Shown one piece after another: positions 42,684 to 52,448 of a stretch of 64,000 bases of DNA. A program made the position numbers and the translations under genes. The notes under the pieces were generated by a model. The model did no database searches and was not told the DNA's origin. It worked only from the letters and a program-made list of their open reading frames with translations. Source of the stretch: Streptomyces fructofermentans (lineage in GTDB: Bacteria > Actinomycetota > Actinomycetes > Streptomycetales > Streptomycetaceae); contig NZ_BMWD01000018.1 in assembly GCF_014651055.1 (NCBI RefSeq), positions 123,609 to 187,608 of the forward strand, written 5' to 3'. The stretch's first letter is position 1, and the number at the start of each line of letters is the position of its first letter.

Positions 42684-44000
42684 ATGACTGGCGAGGAGAC
42701 CCGGACCGCGACGTCCGCACCCGTACGCGGAGCCGCACCCGAGGCGGAGCGCCCGGCGCCCGCACCGCGCGCGTGGCTGACCCGCCTGGTGGTCGTGGGC
42801 ATCGTGCTCACGGCCCTCAACCTGCGACCCGCCATCACCAGCTTCGGCGCCCTCCTCGAAGAGGTGCGCGACGGGCTCGGCATGAGCGGCAGCCTGGCCG
42901 GCGTCCTCACCTCCGTGCCGCCCCTCTGCTTCGCCGTCTTCGGGATCACGGCTCCCCGCCTCGCCCGCCGCTTCGGCCCCGCCGCCGTCGTGTGCGCCGG
43001 CATGCTGGCGATCGCCGCGGGCCTGCTGATCAGGCCGTTCGCCGGGAACACGGCCGGGTTCCTGGCCGCCAGCGCCCTCGCGCTGATGGGCATCGCGGTC
43101 AGCAACGTCCTCATGCCGGTGATCGTCAAGCGCTGGTTCCCGGACCGGGTCGGCTCCATGACCGGCCTGTACTCGATGGCCCTCGCGCTCGGCACCGCCT
43201 CGGCCGCCGCCGTCACCGTGCCCATGACCCGTGCCCTGGGCGGCAGTTGGCAGGCCGGTCTGGCCGTCTGGGCGCTCCTCGCGGCCGTCGCCGTGCTGCC
43301 CTGGATCCCCCTGGTCCGCGCCCGGGACACGGCCTTGTCCCCCGAGCGCTCCCGGGTCCCCGCCCCGCGCACGGTCCCCGCACGGGAGGCCCCCGCCCCG
43401 GAGGCCCCGGCGCTGCGGATCACCCGGAGCCGTACGGCCTGGGCGCTCGCCGTCTTCTTCGGTCTCCAGGCCACCGCCGCCTACATCACCATGGGCTGGA
43501 TGGCGCAGATCTTCCGCGACGCCGGTGTGCCGGCGGGCACGGCGGGGCTCCTGCTCGCCGTCACGATGGTGATGGGGGTGCCGCTCGCCTTCGTCATCCC
43601 GCGGCTGGCGACCCGGCTGCCCCGGCAGGGGCCGATCGTGATCGCCCTGGGCGCCTGCGGCCTCGCCGGATACGCAGGCCTCCACCTCGCCCCGGCGGGC
43701 GGCGCCTGGCTGTGGGCCGTGCTGCTGGGCGTGTCCAACTGCTCGTTCCCGCTGGCCCTCACGATGGTCGGCATGCGGGCCAGGACCGGGGCCGGCGTCG
43801 TCCAGCTGTCCGCCTTCGCGCAGAGCACCGGGTACCTCATCTCGATCCCCGGGCCGCTCCTGGTGGGCGTGCTCTACCAGCACAGCGGCGGCTGGGGCCT
43901 GCCGATCGCCCTCATGGCGGGCCTCATGGTCCCGCAGATCGTGGTGGGCGTCCTGGCGGGACGGGACCGTACCGTCGAGGACGAGGCCGCCGCCCGCTGA
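42684..44000 (+). CDS. MFS transporter of the CynX/NimT type
   Basis: A 438-residue major facilitator with twelve predicted helices in two halves and a long Pro/Ala-rich central loop (residues about 215-245). It has LTALNLRPAITSFGALLEEV, typical of CynX/NimT/YeaN transporters of cyanate or 2-nitroimidazole. In-frame ATGs at 42672 and 42675 overlap the -10 box, so 42684 is chosen. It shares its intergenic region with the GntR gene. Confidence 0.9.
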   Translation: MTGEETRTATSAPVRGAAPEAERPAPAPRAWLTRLVVVGIVLTALNLRPAITSFGALLEEVRDGLGMSGSLAGVLTSVPPLCFAVFGITAPRLARRFGPAAVVCAGMLAIAAGLLIRPFAGNTAGFLAASALALMGIAVSNVLMPVIVKRWFPDRVGSMTGLYSMALALGTASAAAVTVPMTRALGGSWQAGLAVWALLAAVAVLPWIPLVRARDTALSPERSRVPAPRTVPAREAPAPEAPALRITRSRTAWALAVFFGLQATAAYITMGWMAQIFRDAGVPAGTAGLLLAVTMVMGVPLAFVIPRLATRLPRQGPIVIALGACGLAGYAGLHLAPAGGAWLWAVLLGVSNCSFPLALTMVGMRARTGAGVVQLSAFAQSTGYLISIPGPLLVGVLYQHSGGWGLPIALMAGLMVPQIVVGVLAGRDRTVEDEAAAR

Positions 44001-44216
44001 TCCCGCGGGCATTCCGGACGCCGGGCCCGCGCCACCGCCGGCCGGCCGCACGGGCGCCACGCGGCTCAACCGCCCGTCGGCCCCGCGCGCACTCGGCCAC
44101 CCGACGCGGCCCGTGCCACCGCCCGCCGCCCGGGCACCCCGCCCGTCGCCGGCCGCCCCCGCGGACGCCCGCACCCCACCGCCCGCGGGACCGGCGGGGG
44201 ATGCCAGACTGGGGGC

Positions 44217-44333
44217 ATGCCCGTGCTCGATCCGAATCCCAAGAACGGCCAGAGGACGATGCTGCTCGTCTTCGGCGCCTTCCTCGCCATCTTCGTGGTC
44301 ATCGGCGTCATCGCGTCGATCGCCTCCCCCTGA
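44217..44333 (+). CDS. 38-residue membrane protein (SGM_5486-type transporter-associated)
   Basis: A 38-codon gene. The first 14 residues are polar (MPVLDPNPKNGQRT) and the rest is one hydrophobic helix (LLVFGAFLAIFVVIGVIASI). It matches, from memory, the short Streptomyces proteins named SGM_5486 transporter-associated. CAGACT lies six bases before the ATG, a leaderless layout with an imperfect -10. Confidence 0.75.
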   Translation: MPVLDPNPKNGQRTMLLVFGAFLAIFVVIGVIASIASP

Positions 44334-44369
44334 CCCGGCAGCCCCCGACGCCCCCCGCCACCCCCGTGT

Positions 44370-44391
44370 GACACGGGGGTGGGGCTACCCC
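44370..44391 (+). terminator. short hairpin after the 38-residue gene
   Basis: GGTGGGG and CCCCACC form a 7-bp stem with a four-base loop, about 40 bases after the stop codon. Confidence 0.4.
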
Positions 44392-44525
44392 CACCAACCC
44401 CTAGGGGGCGAGTGTCAGGGTCAAGTGGGTGGATCACCGGATGGGTTGGGGACAGGCGGGTCCGTAACGTCGAGGTGTGGCCGCGAGTACGCGGCCCACG
44501 GACCACTCGGCCCCACGGAGGCGGC

Positions 44526-44741
44526 ATGTCGGCCCCTACGCACACCCCGCCCCGTCCGGCGCACGGGCGCGGCGCCGACACCCGGCTGCCCTGGTGGGCC
44601 CTGCTGCTCCCCGCGCTGGCCTTCGCCGCGCTCCTGCTGCTGATCCTCAACCCCGCCGACGCCCACGCGGCGGGCGGCGACCCCGGGATCGACCGCCTCG
44701 TCGAGCGGGTCCAGCGGATCGTGCTCCACGACGGCTCCTGA
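44526..44741 (+). CDS. small membrane-anchored protein of unknown function
   Basis: A 71-residue protein: a Pro/Arg-rich N-terminus, one hydrophobic helix (WWALLLPALAFAALLLLILN), then a short extracellular-type tail with DRLVERVQRIVLHDG. ADAHAAG after the helix could be a signal peptidase site. GGAGG precedes ATG 44526 at good spacing. Confidence 0.7.
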   Translation: MSAPTHTPPRPAHGRGADTRLPWWALLLPALAFAALLLLILNPADAHAAGGDPGIDRLVERVQRIVLHDGS

Positions 44742-44828
44742 GCCCGCGCGGCCCGGAGCCGGGGCAGAGCCGGGGCGGCGAGTCAACTCCCTGCGCCCCG
44801 TGGCGTGTTTCATGCGAAGCTGGGAGTC

Positions 44829-45347
44829 ATGAGCGTCGCAGAACCCCGCAGGATTGTCCTTTTCCGGCATGCGAAAGCCGACTGGCCCGAGGTGAACGAC
44901 CACGAGCGGCCGCTCGCCGAGCGGGGCCGCAAGGACGCCCCCGAGGCGGGACTCAGGCTGGCCGACACCGGCATCCCCTTCGACCTTGCCCTGTGCTCCA
45001 CCGCGGCCCGGACCCGCGAGACCTGGAAGCTCGCCGTGCACGAGCTCCCGCACCGGCCGAGGACGGTCTACGAGGAGAGGCTCTACGAGGCCTCGCCGGG
45101 CGAGCTGATCGCCGTCCTCAACGAAACCCCGGACGACGTGCGCAGCGCTCTCCTGATCGGCCACAACCCCGGCGTGCAGGGACTCGCCGAGGTGCTGTCC
45201 GGCGGCTCCGAGGGCGACGCGCGGCAGCGGATGGGCAGCAGGGGCTTCCCCACCGCGGCCTTCGCCGTGCTCTCGTTCACCGGTTCCTGGAAGAGCCTGG
45301 AGCCGGGCGCCGCCACCCTCCTGGACTACTGGGCCCCTTCCGAATAA
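44829..45347 (+). CDS. SixA-type histidine phosphatase
   Basis: A 172-residue member of the histidine phosphatase superfamily with the catalytic LFRHAKADW (RHA variant of RHG), CSTAARTRETW, and the second histidine in LLIGHNPGVQGL. In E. coli, SixA dephosphorylates a phosphohistidine on phosphotransferase proteins; the target here is unknown. ATG 44829 is chosen because GGGAG is just upstream and the fold begins at once; an in-frame ATG at 44805 is possible. Confidence 0.88.
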   Translation: MSVAEPRRIVLFRHAKADWPEVNDHERPLAERGRKDAPEAGLRLADTGIPFDLALCSTAARTRETWKLAVHELPHRPRTVYEERLYEASPGELIAVLNETPDDVRSALLIGHNPGVQGLAEVLSGGSEGDARQRMGSRGFPTAAFAVLSFTGSWKSLEPGAATLLDYWAPSE

Positions 45348-45726
45348 GGCCCGTACAGCGCTCGCTGCACGGCCCGTACGGTCCCCGCACGGACGAGTAC
45401 GGTCCCGCACGGTCCCGTGCAGCGCCGCGCGTTCCGCCTGCTCCGGCCCCGCGCGGACGTGGCCGCGTCTGCCGCAGGCCCCGGTGCGGACGGGCCGCAC
45501 CTGCCCCGGGCCCCGCACCGACGGGGCCGCACGGACGGAGCCGCTCCAACCGACGGGGCCGAACGGACGCCACTGCACGGACGCCACTGCACGGACGGGG
45601 CCCGGCACCGAGTGGTGCCGGGCCCCGTCCGTGTCAGGGGCAGCTCCAGGGAGCCCCGCCCCCGGCAGGTCCGCGTTCGCGGGGCCCCGCGATGGGTCGG
45701 CGCCCGCCGGAGGCCCCCCGTGGCGC
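45348..45726. repeat. GCACGG-rich repeat region between sixA and serB
   Basis: No gene is visible. The element GCACGG (and its complement CCGTGC) recurs many times between 45360 and 45600, and a 14-base unit GGACGCCACTGCAC occurs twice in tandem at about 45565-45592. The region ends in the strong hairpin at 45590-45633. Confidence 0.55.
45590..45633. terminator. bidirectional terminator between sixA and serB
   Basis: A perfect 20-bp inverted repeat (CACGGACGGGGCCCGGCACC and its complement) with loop GAGT, between convergent genes. Confidence 0.82.
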
Positions 45727-46944
45727 TCAGTCCACGTGCATGTCCGCGGCCTCGACCTCTTCGCGCGTCACACCCAGCAGGTACAGGACCGTGTCGAGGA
45801 AGGGGAAGTTCACCGCGGTGTGCGCGGCCTCGCGGACCACCGGCTTGGCGTTGAAGGCCACCCCGAGGCCCGCCGCGTTGAGCATGTCCAGGTCGTTCGC
45901 GCCGTCCCCGATCGCCACGGTCTGGGCGAGCGGCACCCCGGCCTCGGCGGCGAACCTGCGCAGCAGCCGTGCCTTGCCCGCGCGGTCGACGATCTCTCCG
46001 GTGACCCTGCCCGTCAGCTTCCCGTCGACGATCTCCAGCGTGTTGGCCTGGGCGAAGTCGAGCCCGAGCCGGTCCTTCAGATCGTCCGTGACCTGCGTGA
46101 AGCCGCCGGAGACGACGCCCACCTGGAAGCCGAGGCGCTTCAGCGTACGGATCAGGGTGCGCGCCCCGGGCGTCAGCCTGACCTCGGTGCGCACCTTGTC
46201 CACCACGGAGGCGTCGAGGCCCGCGAGCAGCGCCACGCGCGCGTGCAGGGACTGCTCGAAGTCCAGTTCCCCCCGCATCGCGGCCGCGGTCACCTCGGCG
46301 ACCTCGCTCTCGCACCCGGCGTGCGCGGCGAACAGCTCGATGACCTCGTCCTGGATGAGCGTCGAGTCGACGTCCATCACCACGAGGCGCTGGGCGCGCC
46401 GGTGCAGTCCGGCGGCGACCACCGCGACATCGACACCGAGGGCCTTCGCCTCGGTCGCCAGGGCGGTCCGCAGCGCACCGGTCTCGGTGCCGGACACCGC
46501 GAACTCCACCGCCGTCACCGGGTACTTGGCCAGCCGGAAGATACGGTCGATGTTGCCGCCCGTGCCGGTGATCCGGGCGGCGATGGCCGCGGTCGACTCC
46601 GCGGTCAGCGGGTGCCCGAGCACGGTCACGTGCGACCTGCCGTGCCCGCGGGGCCGGTTGTCGCCGCGGCCGGAGATGATCTCCGCCTGGAGCTTCATCG
46701 ACTCGGCCCAGCTGTGCACCGTGGCGCGCAGATCGCCCTCCGGGCCGGCCGACGGGTGCGTCACGAGCGCGCACAGCACGATCCGGCCACGGGTGACGAC
46801 CTGCTCGATGTCGACCACGTCGACCGAGTAGGCGGCAAGGGTGTCGAAGAGCCCGGCGGTGATGCCGGGACGGTCCTTGCCGAAGATCTTCACGAGAAGT
46901 GTGGGTACGTCGGTGGGGACTTCAGGGGTCTGCGAAGCACTCAT
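45727..46944 (-). CDS. serB: phosphoserine phosphatase with tandem ACT domains
   Basis: A 405-residue enzyme removing phosphate from phosphoserine in serine synthesis. Two ACT-type regulatory domains (about 14-90 and 104-178) precede the HAD domain with DVDST at 191-195, VVSGGFTQV (motif II) and VAIGDGANDLDML (motif III). The two-ACT form is common in actinobacteria and allows serine feedback. Confidence 0.95.
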   Translation of the reverse strand: MSASQTPEVPTDVPTLLVKIFGKDRPGITAGLFDTLAAYSVDVVDIEQVVTRGRIVLCALVTHPSAGPEGDLRATVHSWAESMKLQAEIISGRGDNRPRGHGRSHVTVLGHPLTAESTAAIAARITGTGGNIDRIFRLAKYPVTAVEFAVSGTETGALRTALATEAKALGVDVAVVAAGLHRRAQRLVVMDVDSTLIQDEVIELFAAHAGCESEVAEVTAAAMRGELDFEQSLHARVALLAGLDASVVDKVRTEVRLTPGARTLIRTLKRLGFQVGVVSGGFTQVTDDLKDRLGLDFAQANTLEIVDGKLTGRVTGEIVDRAGKARLLRRFAAEAGVPLAQTVAIGDGANDLDMLNAAGLGVAFNAKPVVREAAHTAVNFPFLDTVLYLLGVTREEVEAADMHVD

Positions 46945-47043
46945 GGTCGTCCCACCGTATCCGGCACCCCGTGCCTCCCGCCCCCGAGGTCCGCCTGACG
47001 GACAGCGGGCGCGGGGTGCCCGGCCGCGGTGGCGCCACCCCGC

Positions 47044-48876
47044 TCAGCGGCGCCCGGACCCGGGCTTCCTCGGCGGGGGCGGCGGCTCGTCCGGCGGGGG
47101 AGGGGGCCCGTCCTGCCCGCCCCGCGGTCCGCCCCGGCCCCCCGGGGGCGGCGGCGGGGTGAAGGGCCTGGCGACCGTCGGGGCGCCGTACACGTCCCCC
47201 GGCGGACGTCCCCCCGGCGGACGTCCCCCTGGCGGCGGCGGTCCCGCCGGCTGCGGACCCGGGGCCCGGGGCGCGGGCGTGCGGGGAGTGCCGGGCGGCT
47301 GTGAGCCGGGGGATCGGGACCCGCCGGGCGGCGCACCGCGCGGCCGGGCTCCGGACGGACCGCCCCCGGGCTCCCGCAGCTCCTCGGGCAGCCGCAGGTA
47401 CGGGTTCGTGTCGGGGTTGGCCGGCCGGAACGGCGCTCCCGGGTTGTACGGCCCGGTGTCGTCCGCCGCCCCGGCGGTGTGCCACGCGGGTGCGCCCGTG
47501 TCACCCAGTGCCTGCGGGGCGGCACGCCTGCCGGCGGCTCCGGTCGCGCGGGCGAGCAGCGCGCCCGCCGCCCCGGCGACCGCTCCCCACAGGGCGCCGA
47601 GCAGCAGCGCCGTCGCCGGCCTCCCGTGCAGCTCGATGCCCGCGTCGAACGCGTCGATGCCGAGGACGGACAGCGACGCGTCCACCGACACCCCGGTCAG
47701 CCCGACGAGCAACGGCAGCGCGAGCGCGGTCACGACCGCGAGCCGCAGCGCGCAGTGCCCCGCGAAAGGGAGGACGCCCGAAGCGTGTGCGTACGGGGTG
47801 CGCACCGCGGTCAGGACGCCCGCGCAGAGCATCATCAGCGCCGCCGCGACGCCCAGCAGCCAGACCCGGCCGTCCAGTTCGGCCAGCCGCGCCAGTGTCA
47901 CGGCCTGGTCGGTGGAGCCGCTCAGCAGATCGTCGAGGGGGTCGGGCAGCACCCCGACCAGCTCGCCGGTGGCCCTTCCGTCCCACGGCACGAGGAGGCC
48001 GATCGGGATGCCGAGCCACACGCCGTTGGGCGCCCCCAGCAGGGCCGCACCCGCGATCCGCTTCGGATTGTCGTCGCCGACCGCCGCGTACGCCGCCGCC
48101 GCGAACCCCGCGAGGACCGCCACCAGCACCACGGCGACCAGCGCGGACACCGCCGGGCGCACCACCCGGTGCACGACCGTCAGGGCGCGCGGCAGCGGTG
48201 TGCGGCGCGAGGCCAGCAGCGCGATCAGCAGGACGCCGAGCACCCAGCCGAGCCCGCCCAGGAGCGTCGGTACGGTGTCGACGGTGAAGCCCACCCGGGC
48301 GTTGGCGTCCGCGAGGTCCCCGAGCCGGTCCGGCAGCAAACCGCCGATGTCACCGAGGCCGGGCACCTCCACGTCGTCTGGCAGTCCGCCGCCGGGCAGC
48401 CGGTCGAGTCCCAGCGACCCCCCGTCGATCGTGATGACGTCGTGCCCCGCCCAGGCCAGACCGCCCAGCATCGCCACGAAGAGGGCCACCACGGAGCCCG
48501 CGCGGGCGAGGAGTTCGGCCGGAGTGACGAAGGCTCCCGCCGCCCGCAGCGAGCGCAGGAAGAACCAGGACAGCAGCAGCGCGCCCACCAGGCTCACCCC
48601 GAGGGGCGTGATCTGCAGCGCGGTCTCGGCCTGCGCGCCCTCCAGTCCGAAGGCCGACACATCGCCGGACGGGGTCACCGAACCGCCCGCGCCCAGGGCC
48701 ACGACGGCCGCGGTCAGCGTGCCGAGCGAGCCCGCCGCGTCCGCCCCGAGCAGATGGAGCCCCAGCGCGGCCACCCCGGCCATGCCCGTCAACGCCCAGC
48801 TCACCGAGGCGATCGCGGACAGCAGCACGTCACCCCACGGCACGCGCCCGTCCTGTCCCACGGCCCTGTCGCTCAT
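47044..48876 (-). CDS. streptophobe-type membrane protein
   Basis: A 610-residue protein. Residues 1-450 contain about ten hydrophobic helices. The remaining 160 residues are a Pro/Gly-rich cytoplasmic tail with runs such as PPPPPDEPPPPPRKP and the triplicated GGRPPG. NCBI groups similar proteins as streptophobe; the role is unknown. It precedes serB on the same strand with a 100-base gap and is divergent from the FHA-ABC gene. Confidence 0.82.
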   Translation of the reverse strand: MSDRAVGQDGRVPWGDVLLSAIASVSWALTGMAGVAALGLHLLGADAAGSLGTLTAAVVALGAGGSVTPSGDVSAFGLEGAQAETALQITPLGVSLVGALLLSWFFLRSLRAAGAFVTPAELLARAGSVVALFVAMLGGLAWAGHDVITIDGGSLGLDRLPGGGLPDDVEVPGLGDIGGLLPDRLGDLADANARVGFTVDTVPTLLGGLGWVLGVLLIALLASRRTPLPRALTVVHRVVRPAVSALVAVVLVAVLAGFAAAAYAAVGDDNPKRIAGAALLGAPNGVWLGIPIGLLVPWDGRATGELVGVLPDPLDDLLSGSTDQAVTLARLAELDGRVWLLGVAAALMMLCAGVLTAVRTPYAHASGVLPFAGHCALRLAVVTALALPLLVGLTGVSVDASLSVLGIDAFDAGIELHGRPATALLLGALWGAVAGAAGALLARATGAAGRRAAPQALGDTGAPAWHTAGAADDTGPYNPGAPFRPANPDTNPYLRLPEELREPGGGPSGARPRGAPPGGSRSPGSQPPGTPRTPAPRAPGPQPAGPPPPGGRPPGGRPPGDVYGAPTVARPFTPPPPPGGRGGPRGGQDGPPPPPDEPPPPPRKPGSGRR

Positions 48877-49105
48877 CGTCAGCCCCCCGACTCCGCGCCG
48901 CGACGCATCCGTCGCGGTGTCCCCCTCGCGTGGGATTACCACTCTCCGGGCCGGTTTCAACCCCGTCAACGGAAACGGACAAGACGCCCGTAGGCAGTCT
49001 TCACAAGGCCCGACTTTCGGTCGGGGGGCTCCTACTGAAATAGTTCCCCACGATGTTCGACATCCCTAGACTCCCTGCGACAGGGGCAACTCGGGGGACA
49101 ACTCA

Positions 49106-51616
49106 GTGGGGCATGGAGTGCCGGAACTCGTACTGGAATTGAATGGACGGACCTGGACGCTCGATGCGGCCAGGCACTACACCCTGGGACGTGATCCGCA
49201 GGGAGACATCGTGCTCGACGACGCCAGGGTCTCCTGGCGCCACGCCACGATCAGCTGGAGCGGCCGCAGTTGGGTCATCGAGGACCACGGCAGCACCAAC
49301 GGCACGTTCCTGCAGGGGCAGCGGATCCACCAGGTGGAGATCGGCCCCGGCTCGGCCGTGCACCTCGGCAACGCGACCGACGGCCCGCGGCTCAGCATGA
49401 CGGGCAGTGCCGCCGGCGCGCCGCAGGCGCAGCAGCCGTACGCCGCGCAGGGCGCGTCGGCCGGCTGGGCCCAGCAGTCGCCGCAGCAGCACGCGCCGGA
49501 GCAGCACGGCCGGCAGCAGCCGCAGCAGGCCGCGCACATCCCGCCGCAGCAGGGATCCGGTGGCTCCGCGGGGGCGCCGCCGGTCTACGGGGACCGCAGC
49601 CCGACCACGTTCCACCAGTTCTCCCTCGGCCGCGTCATGCGCATCGGCCGTGCCCTGGAGAACGAGCTGGTCGTCTCCGACCTGCAGGTCTCGCGCCACC
49701 ACGCGGAGTTCCACGCGACGCCCGACGGCCGCTTCGAGATCCGTGACCTCGGCTCGCACAACGGCACGTACGTCAACGGCCAGCCGATCAGCAAGGGCGG
49801 CTCCGCGCTGCTCGGCCCGAACGACATCGTGGGTGTCGGACACTCGACGTTCCGGCTGGTGGGCGACCGCCTGGAGGAGTTCGTCGACACCGGCGAGGTC
49901 TCCTTCTCGGCCCGCCACCTGACGGTGACGGTCGACGGCGGCAAGCAGATCCTGAAGGACGTCTCGTTCGGCGTCCCGGAGAAGTCGCTGATCGCGGTGA
50001 TCGGCCCGTCCGGTTCCGGCAAGTCGACGCTCCTGAAGGCGCTCACGGGGTACCGCCCGGCCGACCAGGGCGACGTGCTCTACGACAACCGCAACCTGTA
50101 CAAGCAGTTCGCCGAACTGCGTCAGCGCATCGGTCTGGTCCCGCAGGACGACATCCTGCACAAGGAGCTGACCGTCAAGAAGGCCCTCAAGTACGCGGCC
50201 AAGCTGCGCTTCCCGGCGGACACCACCGAGTCGGAGCGGTCGGCCCGCATAGACGAGGTGCTGCGCGAGCTGAAGCTGGACATCCACAAGGAGAAGCGGG
50301 TCACCTCGCTCTCCGGCGGCCAGCGCAAGCGCGTGTCGGTGGCCCTCGAACTGCTCACCAAGCCGTCGCTGATCTTCCTGGACGAGCCGACCTCCGGCCT
50401 CGACCCGGGCATGGACCGCGACGTCATGCAGTTGCTGCGCGGTCTCGCCGACGACGGCCGCACGGTCCTGGTCGTGACGCACTCGGTGGCCGAGCTGGCC
50501 ATCTGCGACAAGCTCCTGGTCATGGCGCCCGGCGGTGCGGTGGCCTACTTCGGCCCGCCCGAGGAAGCGCTGAACTTCTTCGGCTACGACACCTGGGCCG
50601 ATGTCTTCTCGGCCTTCGAGAACTACCGCGACTACGACTGGGCGGGCCGCTGGAAGGGCTCTCAGCACTACCAGATGTACGCCGCGGACATCGACGCCGT
50701 GGCCGCGCAGTCCGTACACATGCCCCCGCCGCAGGCGATGCGGCCGCCGAAGCCGCAGGGCTGGATGTCCCAGTTCGGCACGCTGGTGCGCCGCTACGTG
50801 TCGGTGATCGCCTCGGACAAGGGCTTCCTCGCCCTGTCGGTGATCCTGCCGGTCGTGCTCGGCTCGGTGAGCCTGCTCATCGACTCCGGCAACAGCCTGC
50901 TGCCCAACCCGGTCAATCCCAAGACCGGCCGGATCGTCCCGAACGGCACGGCCACCACCGTCCTGCTGATCCTTGCGGTCGGCGCCTGCTTCGCGGGTGC
51001 GGCGAACTCGGTCCGTGAGCTGATCAAGGAACGGGTCATCTACGAGCGGGAGCGCGCGACGGGTCTGTCGCGCTCGGCCTACCTGATGTCCAAGGTCGCC
51101 GTACTCGGCGTGATCACCCTGCTGCAGGGCGCCCTGGTCGGTGCCATCGGCTTCGGCAGCCGCGAGGTCCCGGCAGAGGGCCTGATCCTCAAGAGCCTGC
51201 CCAAGCTGGAGCTGACCCTGCCGATCATGGCTCTCGGCTTCGTGTCGATGATGTTCGGGCTGATCATCTCCTCGCTGGTGAAGACCGCGGAGAGGACCAT
51301 GCCGTTCCTGGTCATGTTCGCGATCATCCAGGTCGTCTTCACCGGCTGCCTGGTGATCCTGAACGGCACGGTGGGCGTCAACCAGGTCTCGTACCTGATG
51401 CCGGCCCGCTGGGCGGTCGCCGCGTCGGGCACCACGCTGGACCTGAACGCGATCTTCCCGAACCAGGACGATCCGACGAGCACGGACCCGCTGTGGGAGC
51501 ACACGGCCGGGGCCTGGACCATGGACATGATCGCCCTGGTCGCCCTCGGCGTGGTCTGCGGCTTCTTCGTGGCCCGCTTCCTGCGCCGCCACGAGCCCGA
51601 GGTCATGCGCAAGTAG
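49106..51616 (+). CDS. FHA-domain ABC transporter (Rv1747-like)
   Basis: An 836-residue protein with two FHA domains (about 25-95 and 175-250, each with a GR..N/D and NGT core), joined by a Gln-rich linker. The ABC cassette has Walker A GPSGSGKST at 300-308, LSGGQ at 402-406 and DEPTSGLD, and an ABC2-type membrane domain with six helices fills the last 270 residues. Mycobacterial Rv1747 has this layout and is regulated by Ser/Thr kinases through its FHA domains. No kinase gene is adjacent here. The substrate is unknown, probably a lipid or glycolipid. Confidence 0.93.
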   Translation: MGHGVPELVLELNGRTWTLDAARHYTLGRDPQGDIVLDDARVSWRHATISWSGRSWVIEDHGSTNGTFLQGQRIHQVEIGPGSAVHLGNATDGPRLSMTGSAAGAPQAQQPYAAQGASAGWAQQSPQQHAPEQHGRQQPQQAAHIPPQQGSGGSAGAPPVYGDRSPTTFHQFSLGRVMRIGRALENELVVSDLQVSRHHAEFHATPDGRFEIRDLGSHNGTYVNGQPISKGGSALLGPNDIVGVGHSTFRLVGDRLEEFVDTGEVSFSARHLTVTVDGGKQILKDVSFGVPEKSLIAVIGPSGSGKSTLLKALTGYRPADQGDVLYDNRNLYKQFAELRQRIGLVPQDDILHKELTVKKALKYAAKLRFPADTTESERSARIDEVLRELKLDIHKEKRVTSLSGGQRKRVSVALELLTKPSLIFLDEPTSGLDPGMDRDVMQLLRGLADDGRTVLVVTHSVAELAICDKLLVMAPGGAVAYFGPPEEALNFFGYDTWADVFSAFENYRDYDWAGRWKGSQHYQMYAADIDAVAAQSVHMPPPQAMRPPKPQGWMSQFGTLVRRYVSVIASDKGFLALSVILPVVLGSVSLLIDSGNSLLPNPVNPKTGRIVPNGTATTVLLILAVGACFAGAANSVRELIKERVIYERERATGLSRSAYLMSKVAVLGVITLLQGALVGAIGFGSREVPAEGLILKSLPKLELTLPIMALGFVSMMFGLIISSLVKTAERTMPFLVMFAIIQVVFTGCLVILNGTVGVNQVSYLMPARWAVAASGTTLDLNAIFPNQDDPTSTDPLWEHTAGAWTMDMIALVALGVVCGFFVARFLRRHEPEVMRK

Positions 51617-51632
51617 GACCTGACCGCACCGC

Positions 51633-51674
51633 ACGCCGAAGGGCGGCACCCCGCCGGGTGCCGCCCTTCGGCGT
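51633..51674. terminator. bidirectional terminator after FHA-ABC gene
   Basis: A perfect 19-bp inverted repeat (ACGCCGAAGGGCGGCACCC and its complement) with loop CGCC, between convergent genes. Confidence 0.82.
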
Positions 51675-51701
51675 TACGCGTCCAGAGGTCCGCGCGAAGC
51701 C

Positions 51702-52448
51702 TCAGTACGCGCTGTCGACGTTGTCGATCGAGCCGTACCGGTCGGCGGCGTAGTTGGCCGCGGCCGTGATGTTGGCGACCGGGTTGTACTGGCTGTGCAC
51801 CGTGCCGGCGACGTGGTACGCGTCGAAGGTCGGCTTGATGACCTGCAGCAGGCCTATCGAGGGGACGCCGTTGATCGCGTTGATGTCCCAGTCGTTGATG
51901 GCGTTCGGGTTGCCGGAGGACTCCCGCATGATGTTGCGGTGCAGGCCCTCGTACGAACCCGGGATGTTGTGCTTCTTCATGATGTCGAGGGACTGGCGGA
52001 TCCAGCCGTCGAGGTTGTTCGTGTAGGTCTTCGCGGCGACCGGCTTGACGGCGGCGCGGGCGGCGGAGCGGCTCGCTGCCTGCTTCGCCTTGCGCGCGGC
52101 CTCCGCCTTCTTCGCGACGTCCGCTGCCTTCTTCTTGGCGACGGCGTCGGCGGCTGCCTTCTTCGCGGCGGCCGCGTCGGCGGCCTTCTTCTTCGCGGCG
52201 GCGGCCTGGGCGGTGGCGAGCTGCTTGCTGAGGCCGGTCGTCGCGGTCTCGAGCTGGGTGGAGGTGTGGGCGACCGGGGCGACGGCGACCGGAGTGGCGG
52301 CCGCGTCGGCGCTCGCCGTGGTGGTCCCACCCGGAACGAGGGTGAACGCGAGGGCCGCGGCACCGAGGGTGGCGACACCGGCGAGGGAGAACTTGTGGGT
52401 CTTGGTCAGCGCGGGACTATGACCAGGAGTGATGATCTGCTTGGGCAT
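51702..52448 (-). CDS. secreted SLT-domain lytic transglycosylase
   Basis: A 248-residue protein. An N-terminal signal region (FSLAGVATLGAAALAFTLVP) is followed by a long Ala/Lys-rich coiled coil (residues about 75-140, with KKKAADAAAAKKAAADA) and a C-terminal SLT-like domain. There, IMRESSGNPNAIN carries the catalytic Glu and GVPSIGLLQVIKPTFDAYHV is the conserved core. It would cleave peptidoglycan glycan strands. The leader RNA of nearly 200 bases appears structured. Confidence 0.9.
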   Translation of the reverse strand: MPKQIITPGHSPALTKTHKFSLAGVATLGAAALAFTLVPGGTTTASADAAATPVAVAPVAHTSTQLETATTGLSKQLATAQAAAAKKKAADAAAAKKAAADAVAKKKAADVAKKAEAARKAKQAASRSAARAAVKPVAAKTYTNNLDGWIRQSLDIMKKHNIPGSYEGLHRNIMRESSGNPNAINDWDINAINGVPSIGLLQVIKPTFDAYHVAGTVHSQYNPVANITAAANYAADRYGSIDNVDSAY

